This document shows positions 40,872 through 50,609 of a DNA stretch of 64,000 bases, in pieces. Each line of letters begins with the position of its first letter. Position 1 is the first letter of the stretch. Location: positions 5,627 to 69,626 of the forward strand of contig DDUL01000054.1 in NCBI GenBank assembly GCA_002344785.1, read 5' to 3'. The stretch comes from Bdellovibrionaceae bacterium UBA2339 (lineage in GTDB: Bacteria > Bdellovibrionota > Bdellovibrionia > Bdellovibrionales > JAMPXM01). The translations under genes were made by a program, and so were the position numbers. The notes beneath the pieces are model-generated. The model did no database searches and was not told the DNA's origin. It saw only the letters and a list, made by a program, of their open reading frames with translations.

Positions 40872-42395
40872 GTGCGTGACTTCAGAATCGACCATTCCAA
40901 GTCCTGGCCCGGATTGAAGTTGCTGTCACTTCGCCACGGACTGCGAAGTGATCTGTTGAACCTTCTGCGGACCATCTTGGCCGTGCAACTTTCCCTGTCG
41001 ACGATCTTCGCGCCGGCATTTGCGGTCGCGGGTCCGCAATGTGAGGCGCTGTTTGCGCGTTCAGCGCCTGAGGCCTCGGACAGCACGGCACGTGTGGAAG
41101 AAATCTTCTTTTCCCTGGGGCAAGGACGCGGGCGATCGGCGCCAGAGGCCACGGCCACGCGCCAACAACTGGAACAGCGAAGCGTTGAGATTCTGACTCA
41201 GCTGATCTCGCCGCGAAAGGGCGATCCTTCGCCGAAGTTTCGCCAATGGTTTGAAAGTGCAATCAATCTACGGCGTCCTGCGGAACTGATCGATGCGCTG
41301 GTGCTTCTGCAAACACTGCGCATGGATTTTCTGCGCCATGAATTCGCCGATCTGCGAGCGCCGGCTGAGCAGAAGTTTTTGGAACTGCGGCGGCAGCTGA
41401 CCGGCGAAGATGTGCGCGTGATGTCGCAGGCCATGCGGCGCTTTCCGCGCGCTTTGCTGCGCGAACAATCTCGGGAAGTGCAGGCCATTCACGATGCGAT
41501 GTTCGCACCCAACTCGCCGCAGTTGATGGGCCAGGCTTGGCATCAGCTGCGAAGCTATCGGCCCGGTTTGGGCGACTTTGTCGGCGGCACTTTGCTTTTG
41601 GCGGGCTTGTTTCACAAGTCCGGCCAAGACGCGATCGCGGGTGCATTGCACGGCTATGTGCTGTGCAGCTTTGTGGAGCATGCGATTCATCGCTACGTGG
41701 GACACGCGCGTCGCGAAGTCATCGAGCAGCTTCAGGCCTTGGGCCAGCGCTTTGGTGCGCTCGGGCGCATCGTTGCCGAGGATTTTCGTGGCACGGCCTT
41801 TCTGCACGGCACAGTTCATCACGGAAGTTACGCCGCTCACTACGTCGAGCGCTTCGCGCCTCGCGAAGAAGCGGGGCAAACCGCCGCGCAAAGGCAGGCG
41901 CAAACTGTTGAACGCCACGAGCGCATGGATCAGCTCATTCGCAATCGAGGCGCCAGCGACGTCGAATCGGCGTTTCGCTCGGAATATGGCGTGAGCGTGG
42001 GCTGGGCCGTGCGCAACGCACTGATCGTGATGCCGTTCACGACGGTGCTGAGCTTGTTCTCCGCACAGGCCGGCCGCATGGCGGGGTTTGATGTGGGCCC
42101 GGAGTTTGTTGCCACTTCGGTGGCGACGTCGTTGATGTTCATTCCGGTGAGCAAGTTCATTCACCCTTACTTGCACATGCCGCGCGAGCAAGCGCTCGCG
42201 AGCGCGTCGCCGCTGATGCGCTGGATTCTGCAAACTCGCTACGTCTCGTTCATTGCTCGAGCCCACTATGGACATCATCGCGAAGTCGAGCTCAACCAGA
42301 ACCTCGTACCGCTCGCGGATCTTGCGCTCGGCGGCTATCGCGATGCGAACTTAAGGCAGGTCTTGGAACTGATTCGCTACCGCACTTTCTTCTAA
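40872..42395 (+). CDS. exported/membrane protein with fatty-acid-hydroxylase-like His clusters
   Basis: A 507-residue protein with GTG start at 40872 after GAGGGAG. The signal-like segment LRTILAVQLSLSTIFAPAFA is followed by GPQCEALFARSA. In the C-half, His clusters typical of the membrane di-iron hydroxylase/desaturase superfamily appear: HAIHRYVGHAR, FLHGTVHHGSYAAHY, FIHPYLHMP, and ARAHYGHHREVELNQNLVPL. Hydrophobic stretches flank them. The N-half is helical without known domain. A lipid-modifying role is likely, but the substrate is unknown. The CExLF start after the signal is shared with the next gene. Confidence 0.65.
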   Translation: MRDFRIDHSKSWPGLKLLSLRHGLRSDLLNLLRTILAVQLSLSTIFAPAFAVAGPQCEALFARSAPEASDSTARVEEIFFSLGQGRGRSAPEATATRQQLEQRSVEILTQLISPRKGDPSPKFRQWFESAINLRRPAELIDALVLLQTLRMDFLRHEFADLRAPAEQKFLELRRQLTGEDVRVMSQAMRRFPRALLREQSREVQAIHDAMFAPNSPQLMGQAWHQLRSYRPGLGDFVGGTLLLAGLFHKSGQDAIAGALHGYVLCSFVEHAIHRYVGHARREVIEQLQALGQRFGALGRIVAEDFRGTAFLHGTVHHGSYAAHYVERFAPREEAGQTAAQRQAQTVERHERMDQLIRNRGASDVESAFRSEYGVSVGWAVRNALIVMPFTTVLSLFSAQAGRMAGFDVGPEFVATSVATSLMFIPVSKFIHPYLHMPREQALASASPLMRWILQTRYVSFIARAHYGHHREVELNQNLVPLADLALGGYRDANLRQVLELIRYRTFF

Positions 42396-42634
42396 GCTTG
42401 AACGGGGCGATCCGTACTTCGCCGCGATGGGCGTCGGCGATCCGCCAGCGAACATGGCCGAACTTGAAGTCGCGGCTTCGGTGCCGCTTCACTTGTTGGG
42501 CTGACGCAATTTCCGCTCGGCATGGCCACCACTTGCATTGTCTTGGACCTGAGGTCGGCGTCGGCCTTGCTCTCCTTCTCTCCGAAATGAGTCTGAAGAT
42601 CGGGGCCCACAAACCGGGAACGAGGAGAGCTTGT

Positions 42635-43744
42635 ATGAATCGCAATTGGCCTTCCAATCCAGTGCGCTCTTCAGGTCGGCCTTTAGCCCGCGTTTTAGGA
42701 GCCCGAGCGCTAGGTGTGAGCGCGCTTCTCGTCAGCATGGCCGCTTTGTCGCAGGCTGGGGCGCAGACTTGTGAAGATCTCTTTGCGGTGTCAGCTCGCG
42801 CCATGGCTGATCGCGCGACACTGGCGCCAAGATCTGGGGCGCCAAGATCTGGCGCACAGCTTTTGGTCGAAGCGCTGGGTCGAGCCCAGGCGCAGAAAGA
42901 ACAGAGCCTCGCGAACATTCGCGCGGAGCTTGCGAGCGCGCCGACGTTTAAGCCCTCAGCTGAACTCTTGCAAAAATACGAGCTTGTCTTGACGAACTTG
43001 CCCCGCGTCGATGCGCTTTCTCGCGATCGTCAAGCCGAAGCTTACGACATGCTCACGCGTCTTTGGACGCGCGTGTTGGATGCCGAGATCGCACGAAATT
43101 CGGCGGCCTTTGGCTTCTCAGGGCTTCGCGACATTTCCGCACACGCGGCGAGTATCAGCATTCCGTCCGCGCGGGTATCGGGACTGACGAATGCTGAAGT
43201 CCTGCATATGGAACTGATCCGCATCGCCTCGCTCAACCCTCGCGCACAAATGCGCGAGCCTTCTGGCGCGATCATCGAACTCAACGTCCGCCTCGATGTG
43301 CAGGTCCGCGGTTCGCAGCGGGCTCGCCGACAAGAGCAGCTGCTCTCGAGTTTGCCGGAGATCTGGCGCGGACTGCCGCGCGCGCAACTGGAAGTCCTGC
43401 GCACGCAACTCACAAGTCAGCAGTCGGCCCTAGATTCGCAAATGCTCCGTGATACTCTCCAAACTTTGGATTTGGTCGAGTTTCACCAGCGCTTCGTGAG
43501 TGGCGAGCGCCTTGTGGAAACACCGATTCAGACAAGCGATCGCGGACAAGTCATGTGGTCGCTCCAGCGATGGTCGGAAGTTCGTCAAAACGACTCAGCG
43601 GCATCGCGCGAGTCCTACGCCCAAGTCGCCCACAACGTGGTGGCGCGAACGCGCAGCTTTCGGCAGCACCCGCGGGCTCGGGAGCTAGAGGCCTTGAATC
43701 GCGAGCTGCAGCAGCTCAACCTGTTGCTGCAAGCCCCCAACTGA
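42635..43744 (+). CDS. secreted helical protein of unknown function
   Basis: A 369-residue protein. ATG 42635 follows CGAGGAGAGCTTGT; the longer ORF upstream looks non-coding. The signal peptide (ALLVSMAALSQAGAQ) is followed by TCEDLFAVSARAM, like CEALFARSA in the preceding gene product. The mature part is alpha-helical and Arg/Leu/Gln-rich. A 15-bp tandem duplication (42823-42837, 42838-42852) gives APRSG repeated. No family recognised. It lies 239 nt after the hydroxylase-like gene and is probably its partner. Confidence 0.6.
   Translation: MNRNWPSNPVRSSGRPLARVLGARALGVSALLVSMAALSQAGAQTCEDLFAVSARAMADRATLAPRSGAPRSGAQLLVEALGRAQAQKEQSLANIRAELASAPTFKPSAELLQKYELVLTNLPRVDALSRDRQAEAYDMLTRLWTRVLDAEIARNSAAFGFSGLRDISAHAASISIPSARVSGLTNAEVLHMELIRIASLNPRAQMREPSGAIIELNVRLDVQVRGSQRARRQEQLLSSLPEIWRGLPRAQLEVLRTQLTSQQSALDSQMLRDTLQTLDLVEFHQRFVSGERLVETPIQTSDRGQVMWSLQRWSEVRQNDSAASRESYAQVAHNVVARTRSFRQHPRARELEALNRELQQLNLLLQAPN
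42823..42852. repeat. 15-bp tandem duplication inside the secreted-protein gene
   Basis: GGCGCCAAGATCTGG occurs twice head to tail. The reading frame is kept, duplicating five residues (APRSG). It looks like recent replication slippage. Confidence 0.85.
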
Positions 43745-43881
43745 GCTGTTCGCAAACTGGACAAGCCTGAAAAAATCGCCGTGCCTTTGAAGGCGTGAAG
43801 CCGCGTCTCGCTCTGTATTGCGTTTGAACGGCGAGGAAGTGTGCAGACAGAGGGCTTTGGCCGTGATAGACTCCGCCCTCC

Positions 43882-45078
43882 ATGGACCTGCAAAACTCCG
43901 CACTTTCCTCAGCGCTATCTACGGAAGCCACTCGCCAGCATCTTTCGATCACGGAAGGTCCTGTCGCGGCCGCACTCGAAGCTCAGCCGGAGCTTCCCGA
44001 GGTTCAGCCTGCGTCCGAAGTGGAGAGACGTAACTTCTTTGACTTGAGCTACGCGGATTTGCAGCTGGTGCTCAAGGGGCTTGGCAAAGAACGATTTCGT
44101 GCGGGCCAAGTTTATCAGTGGGTCTATCAAAAGCGTGTCGAAGACTTCGCGGAGATGACCAATCTTGCCAAAGACTTTCGCGCCGAGTTGCCGGAGCGTT
44201 TCGAGTTTCGCCGCCCGCGGGTGATGCAGGAACTCAAGAGCGTCGACGGCACCCGCAAATGGTTGCACGACGTGGGCGACGGCTTGAGTGTGGAGACCGT
44301 GTTGATCCCGTCCAAAGATCGACTCACGCTTTGCGTGTCCAGCGAAGTCGGCTGCAACATGGCCTGCCGCTTTTGTTACACCGGCAAGCAGAAGATGAAG
44401 CGGCGCTTGAGCGCGGGGGACATCGTCGCGCAATTTCTGATCGCGCACGACTCGTTGAAGCGCGACGGCCTGCGTGTCAGCAACATCGTCTTCATGGGAA
44501 TGGGTGAGCCGCTCGATAATCCGGAAGCCGTGTTCAAGTCGATCGAGATTTTGACGGATCCGAACGGCATTGGTCTTTCGAAAAAGAAGATCACTGTGTC
44601 GACGTCGGGCATCGTTCCCAAAATTCCGCTGGTGACCCAGGCGGGGGTGCGACTGGCCGTGAGTCTCAATGCGCCGAACGACGCCATTCGCGATCAAGTC
44701 ATGCCCGTCAACAAACGCTGGAACATCAAAGAGCTGCTCGATGCTTGTGTGCAGCACGCTCGCGAGTCCGGAGATCGCGTGACCTTGGAGTATGTGTTGC
44801 TCAAAGGCGTCACGGACCGTATCGAACAAGCCCGCGAGCTGTACGAACTCACGCGCCGTGTGCCTTGCAAGATCAACATCATCGCCTTTAACGAACATCC
44901 GGGCTCGGGCTTCTTGCGCCCCGACGACGAGCAAGTGTCGCGCTTTCAGGCTGAGTTGATTCGCTTGGGCGCGCATGTCTTGCTTCGCAAAACCATGGGC
45001 CGCGATATCTTCGCCGCCTGCGGCCAGTTGACCTCGATGTATCAAGGTCGCCCCGAGACCATGCCGCTGAACGGCTGA
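43882..45078 (+). CDS. rlmN: dual-specificity 23S rRNA/tRNA adenine-C2 methyltransferase
   Basis: A 398-residue radical-SAM enzyme. SEVGCNMACRFCYTGKQKMK contains the CxxxCxxC iron-sulfur site. The methyl-carrying Cys is in GRDIFAACGQL near the C-terminus. GMGEPLDNPEAV is the typical GGEP-type motif. About 35 extra low-complexity residues precede the conserved start, so translation may begin later. It methylates A2503 of 23S rRNA and A37 of some tRNAs. It stands alone in its orientation. Confidence 0.95.
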   Translation: MDLQNSALSSALSTEATRQHLSITEGPVAAALEAQPELPEVQPASEVERRNFFDLSYADLQLVLKGLGKERFRAGQVYQWVYQKRVEDFAEMTNLAKDFRAELPERFEFRRPRVMQELKSVDGTRKWLHDVGDGLSVETVLIPSKDRLTLCVSSEVGCNMACRFCYTGKQKMKRRLSAGDIVAQFLIAHDSLKRDGLRVSNIVFMGMGEPLDNPEAVFKSIEILTDPNGIGLSKKKITVSTSGIVPKIPLVTQAGVRLAVSLNAPNDAIRDQVMPVNKRWNIKELLDACVQHARESGDRVTLEYVLLKGVTDRIEQARELYELTRRVPCKINIIAFNEHPGSGFLRPDDEQVSRFQAELIRLGAHVLLRKTMGRDIFAACGQLTSMYQGRPETMPLNG

Positions 45079-45108
45079 TCCCACACTCGTACTTCACACG
45101 CAGGACAA

Positions 45109-45137
45109 TAAAAAAGGGAGATCTGAGCAGATCTCCC
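45109..45137 (-). terminator. rho-independent terminator of the minus-strand secreted-protein gene
   Basis: GGGAGATCT (45116-45124) and AGATCTCCC (45129-45137) form a perfect 9-bp stem with a GAGC loop. In the minus direction the stem is followed by six T (A run at 45110-45115). It sits 33 nt downstream of the stop of the gene ending at 45170. Confidence 0.9.
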
Positions 45138-45169
45138 TGTTGGGGCATCTCGTCTTTTGAACGATGACC

Positions 45170-46198
45170 TTATGAGAAGTAGCTCGAACCCAAGTAAAAG
45201 ATCTGCTGAGTCGTCTCATCGATGATCAACAAGCCTTCGCCATCGGCATCGCTCTCATTCCACTCGATCAAATAGATCTTCATGGTCGCCGGCTTGTTGG
45301 CGATGAATTCCGCCATCGCGTCGACCATATCGAACAAAGATTTGTACTCGGGTCGAACCGACGCATCTTCATTGATGCGATCGTTGGCGATGCCGAGGGC
45401 TGTGGCCATCGCTCGTCGCGCGGTGTTGGCGGGGCTTGAGCGAGGACCAACGGCGCGCACTTCAATGCCTTCCAACACGGGGCTATAAGGCAGCACTTCC
45501 GTGAGGAGAATTTCTTTGATCTGCTCGCGATTGAGTTGCGTCGTGCTGACGCTCACAAGCTTCTGATCGATCTGCGCCTGATCCAAATCCATATTGGAAT
45601 CGAGAGGGAAATTCGCGATCTTCAGAATCGGCGAGTCCTTCAATGCCAAAGCGTGGTTCGCTTCGTCCACAGGCTCAGCCGTCCAAGTCGTCGCCAGTCG
45701 CTCCATCTCGCAGCTCCAAGAGCGCGCCGATGCGTGACCCCAAAGTCGACGCGTCTCTTGCTTGAGACTGACGCCCTTGTCCGTCAGTGCCACCGTCGTC
45801 ACAGTCTCATAGCCCAGATCCGGCCAGGTGTTGCTGCCACGACGCTCAAAGCGCTCGGTGAACACGAAGTCGCGCCAGTTCATCTGATAATCCCACGAGC
45901 GCGTGCCATCTGCTTGGCCGGGCTCTTGGCCTTGGTGCATGGCAAAGCTCAGCTCTTCGCGCGAGTCCAAATCGAAGGCGAAGACTTCCAAGTTGTTGCC
46001 GCGTTTGTCGGCGCGAAAGCGGAGCAAAGCTTTTTGCTCGTGCCGTAAATCGCCGTCACAGTTTTGCAGCTGATAAGTGCCGCGAATCTGCAGCATCGGG
46101 TGCATGGGTGTGCGCGCTTCGGCGCCGCCACTCATCAAAGATGTCACGGCCAGCAGACCGAGCATCGCGACATTGCGAACAAAAGCGAATGCGAACAT
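45170..46198 (-). CDS. secreted protein of unknown function
   Basis: A 342-residue protein with ATG 46198 directly after AAGGAGCTCCT. The signal peptide is VAMLGLLAVTSLMSGGAEA. The mature part has a beta-rich N-half (MLQIRGTYQLQNCDGDLRHE, ETVTTVALTDKGVSLKQETR). The C-half is mixed, with a cystatin/YdjY-like feel: EILLTEVLPYSPVLEGIEVR, followed by a long helix and strand KIYLIEWNES. No family is recognised. A strong terminator follows. Confidence 0.6.
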   Translation of the reverse strand: MFAFAFVRNVAMLGLLAVTSLMSGGAEARTPMHPMLQIRGTYQLQNCDGDLRHEQKALLRFRADKRGNNLEVFAFDLDSREELSFAMHQGQEPGQADGTRSWDYQMNWRDFVFTERFERRGSNTWPDLGYETVTTVALTDKGVSLKQETRRLWGHASARSWSCEMERLATTWTAEPVDEANHALALKDSPILKIANFPLDSNMDLDQAQIDQKLVSVSTTQLNREQIKEILLTEVLPYSPVLEGIEVRAVGPRSSPANTARRAMATALGIANDRINEDASVRPEYKSLFDMVDAMAEFIANKPATMKIYLIEWNESDADGEGLLIIDETTQQIFYLGSSYFS

Positions 46199-46422
46199 AG
46201 GAGCTCCTTGAGAGAGGGGGAAGGGCGAGTTCGCAGGCTTTCTAATTCAGCGGCATCGGCGAACGCAAAGCGCACTCACAGGCGCCGCGAAATCTGACAA
46301 TTTCTCGACGGCTTTTGAAAGTCGGTGAAGCCGCGGTTCGCTGCGGCCGGAAGATTGAGCGGCTTGATGCAAGCCTTACAAACTGTGGATGCAGAATTCG
46401 AAGTGAAAGTGATCACGCCGGC

Positions 46423-47874
46423 TCAACGAGCTCGCGGCGTGGCCCTCGCTCCAGGTCTGGCCCCGGCCGCGGGTGGCGGGCTTCGCCTCACCGAAGGCGC
46501 AGGTGCGGGCGCTGGTCTCGGTGTCGCCGATGCACGTCTCGCCGTGGGCTCGGTCGGACTTGCCGACGTCTGCGGCAGTTCACATCGCGGCGGATCGCCG
46601 GGATGAGGCGGCTGCCAGTTGCCATATTGCATGCAGTTTCTCAGCGCGCGAATGTGGCCCGCCACTTCCTCACGCTTTCCCGGATTCGGGGAGCGCCGAC
46701 GAATCGAATCCAGCCAGCCATCAATCGACAAATCATCCACGGCTCGCGAGGCTAAGCCGTCGCCCAAATTGTAGGAGGCACCAATCGCCAGCTGATAGGT
46801 CATCTCATCGCGCCAGTCGAGATCGCGCTGTCGCGAACTGCGACGGAGCGCGCGCTGCACTTGCAGATTGTAGATCGAGGCCGCCGCGATGGAGTTGAGC
46901 GGACAAGCCGCGTCCTCGCGCGACTCAAAGCGCGGCGCTTGGCCTCGCGCTGTGCGCGGGCAGGCCTCGAGCATGCGTCGGCCCTCTGGAGTTTCGCGCA
47001 TGCGCGCGAAGAATCGATCCCACAGCTGACGTTCCCAACTGCCGCGCGCTTGCAAGCGTTCGTGGATGTGGCGAATGTTCACCGAAGTGTGTTGGCCGAT
47101 GCCGACCGCACCCGTGCGCGAGACTTGGCGTGAATCAAATCCGCTTTCGCGACGGAACAAGCACGTCATCAAATGTTGGCTCACCACATAGTGCTGACCG
47201 GGTGTCTCCAAATGAAAGAGACCCGGAAGTTGGCGCAAGACGAAGCGATACTGCGTGTAGTGATTCTCACCCAGCGGGTAGCAACGCAGGTACTGTTCAA
47301 TCTCAGCTGTGCTCTTCATGCCGGCTTGTTGCTCGCGCAGCGAATCGATGAAGCGACCCATCTGATCGATGCCGGGCTGTTGTCCCAAAGGTTGGCGGGT
47401 TTCGGGACAAGGCGTGGCGGTGGGCCGAGGTGCCGCGGCGACTTGCGGATCCGCCTCGGCCGCGTTGCCGCTTCGCACGCTTTCATCGTCACCGTAGGTG
47501 ACTTGGTCGACGCGCAGCCAGCCTTCATCGATGTTTCTTCCCCAAAGTTGATCCCAGGCGCAGCCGCGCAAAGTGTTGGCAGGAAAACGCACGCGAATGT
47601 GTTCGCCTCGGCGCTCAAGTAGTGTCGCGCGCTGGGCCTCGTTCAAACTCATGGTGCAGCGAACTCGCGAGTTGCTTTCAAGATCACCTGAATACAGCAC
47701 GCGCCCTTGCGTGGGATAAATCAAGATCGCGCGCTCATCGCTGTTGGCGTGAGCGACAGCCGCGGACGAGGCCACGGCGCCGAATGCCGCGACAAGAACG
47801 AGCCGCGCCGCCAAAGCGGCGAATCGGGTCCAGCCAAAGCGGATGACGGAGCGGATGACGGAGCGAGAGCGCAT
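46423..47874 (-). CDS. lytic transglycosylase-like exported protein
   Basis: A 483-residue protein. The signal peptide (LAARLVLVAAFGAVASSAAV) is followed by an SH3-like domain (RAILIYPTQGRVLYSGDLES ... GWLRVDQVTY). The SLT-type catalytic region reads LFRRESGFDSRQVSRTGAVG followed by IGQHTSVNIRHI, with Glu of RRESGF as the general acid. A helical core with YNLGDGL follows. The C-terminus is Pro/Ala/Arg-rich (disordered). Such enzymes cleave murein glycan strands. No good Shine-Dalgarno is visible, and the 12-bp repeat GCGGATGACGGA near the start gives RSVIRSVI. Confidence 0.8.
   Translation of the reverse strand: MRSRSVIRSVIRFGWTRFAALAARLVLVAAFGAVASSAAVAHANSDERAILIYPTQGRVLYSGDLESNSRVRCTMSLNEAQRATLLERRGEHIRVRFPANTLRGCAWDQLWGRNIDEGWLRVDQVTYGDDESVRSGNAAEADPQVAAAPRPTATPCPETRQPLGQQPGIDQMGRFIDSLREQQAGMKSTAEIEQYLRCYPLGENHYTQYRFVLRQLPGLFHLETPGQHYVVSQHLMTCLFRRESGFDSRQVSRTGAVGIGQHTSVNIRHIHERLQARGSWERQLWDRFFARMRETPEGRRMLEACPRTARGQAPRFESREDAACPLNSIAAASIYNLQVQRALRRSSRQRDLDWRDEMTYQLAIGASYNLGDGLASRAVDDLSIDGWLDSIRRRSPNPGKREEVAGHIRALRNCMQYGNWQPPHPGDPPRCELPQTSASPTEPTARRASATPRPAPAPAPSVRRSPPPAAGARPGARATPRAR
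47839..47862. repeat. 12-bp tandem repeat at the start of the transglycosylase gene
   Basis: GCGGATGACGGA occurs twice in tandem within the signal-peptide n-region, keeping the frame. Confidence 0.85.
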
Positions 47875-47985
47875 TCATTCAGAATAAAAAGCGGCGAGGG
47901 CGGCGGCGAGTCCTGAAAGTCGATTGTCTTTTGTCGGCAAATGCAGTTTATCCGAAGACCCAGACCATCGTGGAGAGGTGAAGTG

Positions 47986-48891
47986 ATGTCGGACATTCTC
48001 GTTGTCGGTTCTTTGGCTTATGACTCGGTCAAAACCCCCGCAGGCCAGGTGGATCGGGCGCTCGGTGGCAGCGCCAACTATTTCGCCGTAGTCGCGTCGA
48101 TGTTCGCGCCGGTCAAAGTCGTCGGCGTGGTCGGCGAAGATTATGCGGCCTCGGATCTCGCGGTGCTCACTTCGCGCGGTGTGGATGTGTCGGGCTTGCA
48201 GAAAAAGTCAGGCAAAACTTTTCACTGGGCCGGCGCCTATGACGGCGACATGAACGAAGCGCAAACTTTGGCGACGGAATTGAATGTGTTTGCCGATTTC
48301 AATCCCGAACTTCCTGCCACGCATCGCCAGGCTCGCTATGTGTTTTTGGCGAACATTGATCCGGAGTTGCAGCTGAAAGTGTTGGATCAGGTGGAGCGGC
48401 CGCGTTTGGTCGGCATGGACACGATGAATTTTTGGATCAGCTCAAAGCTGCCGGCGCTTCGTAAAGTGATGGAGCGAATCGATGTGCTTCTCATCAATGA
48501 AAAAGAAGGCGAATTGCTGACAGGTAAGACCAACGCCATCGCCGCATCGCTGGAGCTGATGAAAATGGGGCCGAAGGCCGTGGTGATCAAACGCGGCGAG
48601 TATGGTTTCGTGCTTCGCACGGCGGAAGAGTTCTTCATTCTGCCGGCATTTCCGGTGGCCGAAGTTGTGGATCCTACGGGCGCGGGCGACAGTTTCGCAG
48701 GTGCTTTCTTCGGCACACTCGCGAAGTCCGATGCTGGACTTTCGGTGGCGGCACTGAAAGAGGCCTGTGTGAACGGCTGCTTGTTGGCCAGTTTCACGGT
48801 TCAGGACTTCTCGATTCGTCGATTGACTCAGCTGACCTGGGCGGACGTCCAGGAGCGCGGCGGGGCGTTTGAGCGCATTACGCGTCGCTAG
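47986..48891 (+). CDS. PfkB-family carbohydrate/nucleoside kinase
   Basis: A 301-residue protein starting at ATG 47986 behind GGAGAGGTGAAGTG. Conserved pieces: GGSANYFAVVASMFAPVKVV (substrate-side motif 1) and VVDPTGAGDSFAGAFFGTLA (motif 2 with anion hole and catalytic Asp). VFLANIDPELQLKVL and DTMNFWI resemble adenosine/ribokinase-like members. The substrate cannot be read from sequence. The operon context (coiled-coil protein next, 267 nt later) does not help. Confidence 0.85.
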   Translation: MSDILVVGSLAYDSVKTPAGQVDRALGGSANYFAVVASMFAPVKVVGVVGEDYAASDLAVLTSRGVDVSGLQKKSGKTFHWAGAYDGDMNEAQTLATELNVFADFNPELPATHRQARYVFLANIDPELQLKVLDQVERPRLVGMDTMNFWISSKLPALRKVMERIDVLLINEKEGELLTGKTNAIAASLELMKMGPKAVVIKRGEYGFVLRTAEEFFILPAFPVAEVVDPTGAGDSFAGAFFGTLAKSDAGLSVAALKEACVNGCLLASFTVQDFSIRRLTQLTWADVQERGGAFERITRR

Positions 48892-49158
48892 TCCCCCTCG
48901 CAAGGCCCTATGACGTGGCTTGGATTTAAATAATCACAAGCACTTTCAATGACTTATCATCGACCCCGTGGGCTCGAAACCCCGCTTTTTGAGCCTGGCC
49001 TCGCAAAACGGCCCCCAAAAGCACAATCAAGTGGCCCAGCTTGAACAGGCCGACTTTGGCAGGATTTTGTCGCCTTTGGCCTCAAAAAAATCCGCCTCTT
49101 TTCCGATGGATAGAGAGAGGTGTGGAGACGTCCACGCCCGCAGCGAAAAGAGGGGGGC

Positions 49159-50571
49159 ATGTCCCCAAAAAAGAAATCCAAGCGCGGCCCGATGACGCCG
49201 GCGAAAGATGATTTGATCAACGAGCTGTTGGATTCCGACAACGGCACGCCACACTTTTCTCTTAAGACTCCGCCGTCTCGGCCCGGTGCTCAGCGCACGC
49301 CGCCTCCGCCCGGGATGTCGCCGGACGAAGCCGTGTTTGTGTTGGACGAGGATTTGCCGGCCATCCCTACGGCGGAGATGAAGCAATATCAAATCTCGCA
49401 CGTCGATAACAAACTCAAGACCAACGAGGAAGCCGTGCCGACGGGACTCGAGTTGGATCTTTCGCACTCTATGGTGGTGAATGATCCCGTTCGCACCGCT
49501 GAGCTTGCCGCCAAAGGTTTGCCCACTCAGCCGCTCAAAGTTCAATCCACGGGAAAAAACCGTCCGCCGCCGCCGCCTTCAGAGCGTCCGCGCACGGAAG
49601 TGCAGCCTTCGCCGAAGCCGACGCGATTGAGCGAGGCGCCTTTTGATCCCATGCCGATGGCGATGGCCGAAAAGAAAAAGTCAGCGCCGCCGCCGATTGC
49701 TGAAGATGATTTGCCGACGAAGCGATTTGATTTGGATGTCGCCGATCAGCGACCGACGCCTTCGCCGCTGGAAGATTTGGGTTCTCCCGAGTCCGACCCG
49801 AAGCCCGCGCCGGTGTTCGCCGATGCGCGCACGGAGATCGCGCCCAAACCTTTGGATCGCGTCGGCGAAGATCGCGGTGTCGAAGCCTTCATGCCGACGG
49901 TGGTGAAGCCCAATTCACCGGGGGCGAAGTATCGCGAGAAGGAGCAGCAGATTCAGCCGGGTGCCACAGTGTTCACCACGGCCGAGGCCGCGCTTCGCAA
50001 TTCCGAAAACTTACGCGTGGCCCAGGCGCGGATCAGCGAACTGGAGCATGAACTCGAGCGCATTCGTCGAGAGAACGAGCAGCTTCGTCAGGCGGGCGAA
50101 ACGCTTCGTCGCCAAGTGGATCAGCTCCAGGCCGGTGCCGAATCCGCCGAGTCGGATTTGGCCGAGTTCAAGCGCACAGCGGAGGAGGAACGCAAAGTTC
50201 TTCGCTCGCAGCTTTCCGCGCGCGATCGTGAAATTTCCGAGCTGAAGGCCCTCAAAGAAGACATCGAGTCGCGGTTGGAGTCCAACTTCAAGAAGATCCG
50301 CGTTCGTGAGCGCGATCTTGAGCATCGCATTGAGATCATCAAGAGCGAGAGCGCGTCGATCGCCGCGACCAAAGACAAGATGATTCTTGAATTGAAGCGG
50401 CAGATCGATCAATTGAAGTCTGAGCTTGAACATGCCAATCATCAGACGCAGCAGAGTTTCAAGAGCTTCAAGGAAAAGCAGGAAACTGTGCGAAAGGCGG
50501 TGCGCGCCTTGCGAATCGCCCTGACAGTGTTGGAAGGTGAAGACGAAGAGGAAAAGCGAAACGCCTCCTAA
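49159..50571 (+). CDS. long coiled-coil protein with proline-rich N-terminus
   Basis: A 470-residue protein starting at ATG 49159 after AGAGGGGGGC. Residues 1-260 are disordered, rich in Pro, Glu, Asp and Lys (PPPPSERPRTEVQPSPKP). Residues about 275-455 form a long heptad coiled coil (ENLRVAQARISELEHELERI, RRENEQLRQAGETLRRQVDQ). No enzymatic domain is visible. Such proteins act as scaffolds, for example in gliding or polarity machines of related bacteria, but homology is not established. The metallophosphoesterase gene follows 38 nt later. Confidence 0.65.
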   Translation: MSPKKKSKRGPMTPAKDDLINELLDSDNGTPHFSLKTPPSRPGAQRTPPPPGMSPDEAVFVLDEDLPAIPTAEMKQYQISHVDNKLKTNEEAVPTGLELDLSHSMVVNDPVRTAELAAKGLPTQPLKVQSTGKNRPPPPPSERPRTEVQPSPKPTRLSEAPFDPMPMAMAEKKKSAPPPIAEDDLPTKRFDLDVADQRPTPSPLEDLGSPESDPKPAPVFADARTEIAPKPLDRVGEDRGVEAFMPTVVKPNSPGAKYREKEQQIQPGATVFTTAEAALRNSENLRVAQARISELEHELERIRRENEQLRQAGETLRRQVDQLQAGAESAESDLAEFKRTAEEERKVLRSQLSARDREISELKALKEDIESRLESNFKKIRVRERDLEHRIEIIKSESASIAATKDKMILELKRQIDQLKSELEHANHQTQQSFKSFKEKQETVRKAVRALRIALTVLEGEDEEEKRNAS

Positions 50572-50609
50572 GGCGGGCCGTGCGAGCAACTTGAGAAGTC
50601 GGAAGCATC

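Noticed and set aside
41268..42278. 336-codon minus-strand frame inside the hydroxylase-like gene
   Set aside because: Composition is antisense-like (Arg/His/Gln-rich) and it lies wholly within a gene with recognised His clusters.
42398..42634. 79-residue N-terminal extension of the secreted protein after the hydroxylase-like gene
   Set aside because: It lacks a start signal and does not look like protein; the ATG at 42635 follows a clear Shine-Dalgarno and begins a signal peptide.
43915..45084. 389-codon open frame opposite rlmN
   Set aside because: Shadow of rlmN; no domain, start site or Shine-Dalgarno.
45109..45137. terminator of rlmN on the plus strand
   Set aside because: The T-run exists only in the minus direction, so it belongs to the gene ending at 45170; plus-strand use would be incomplete.
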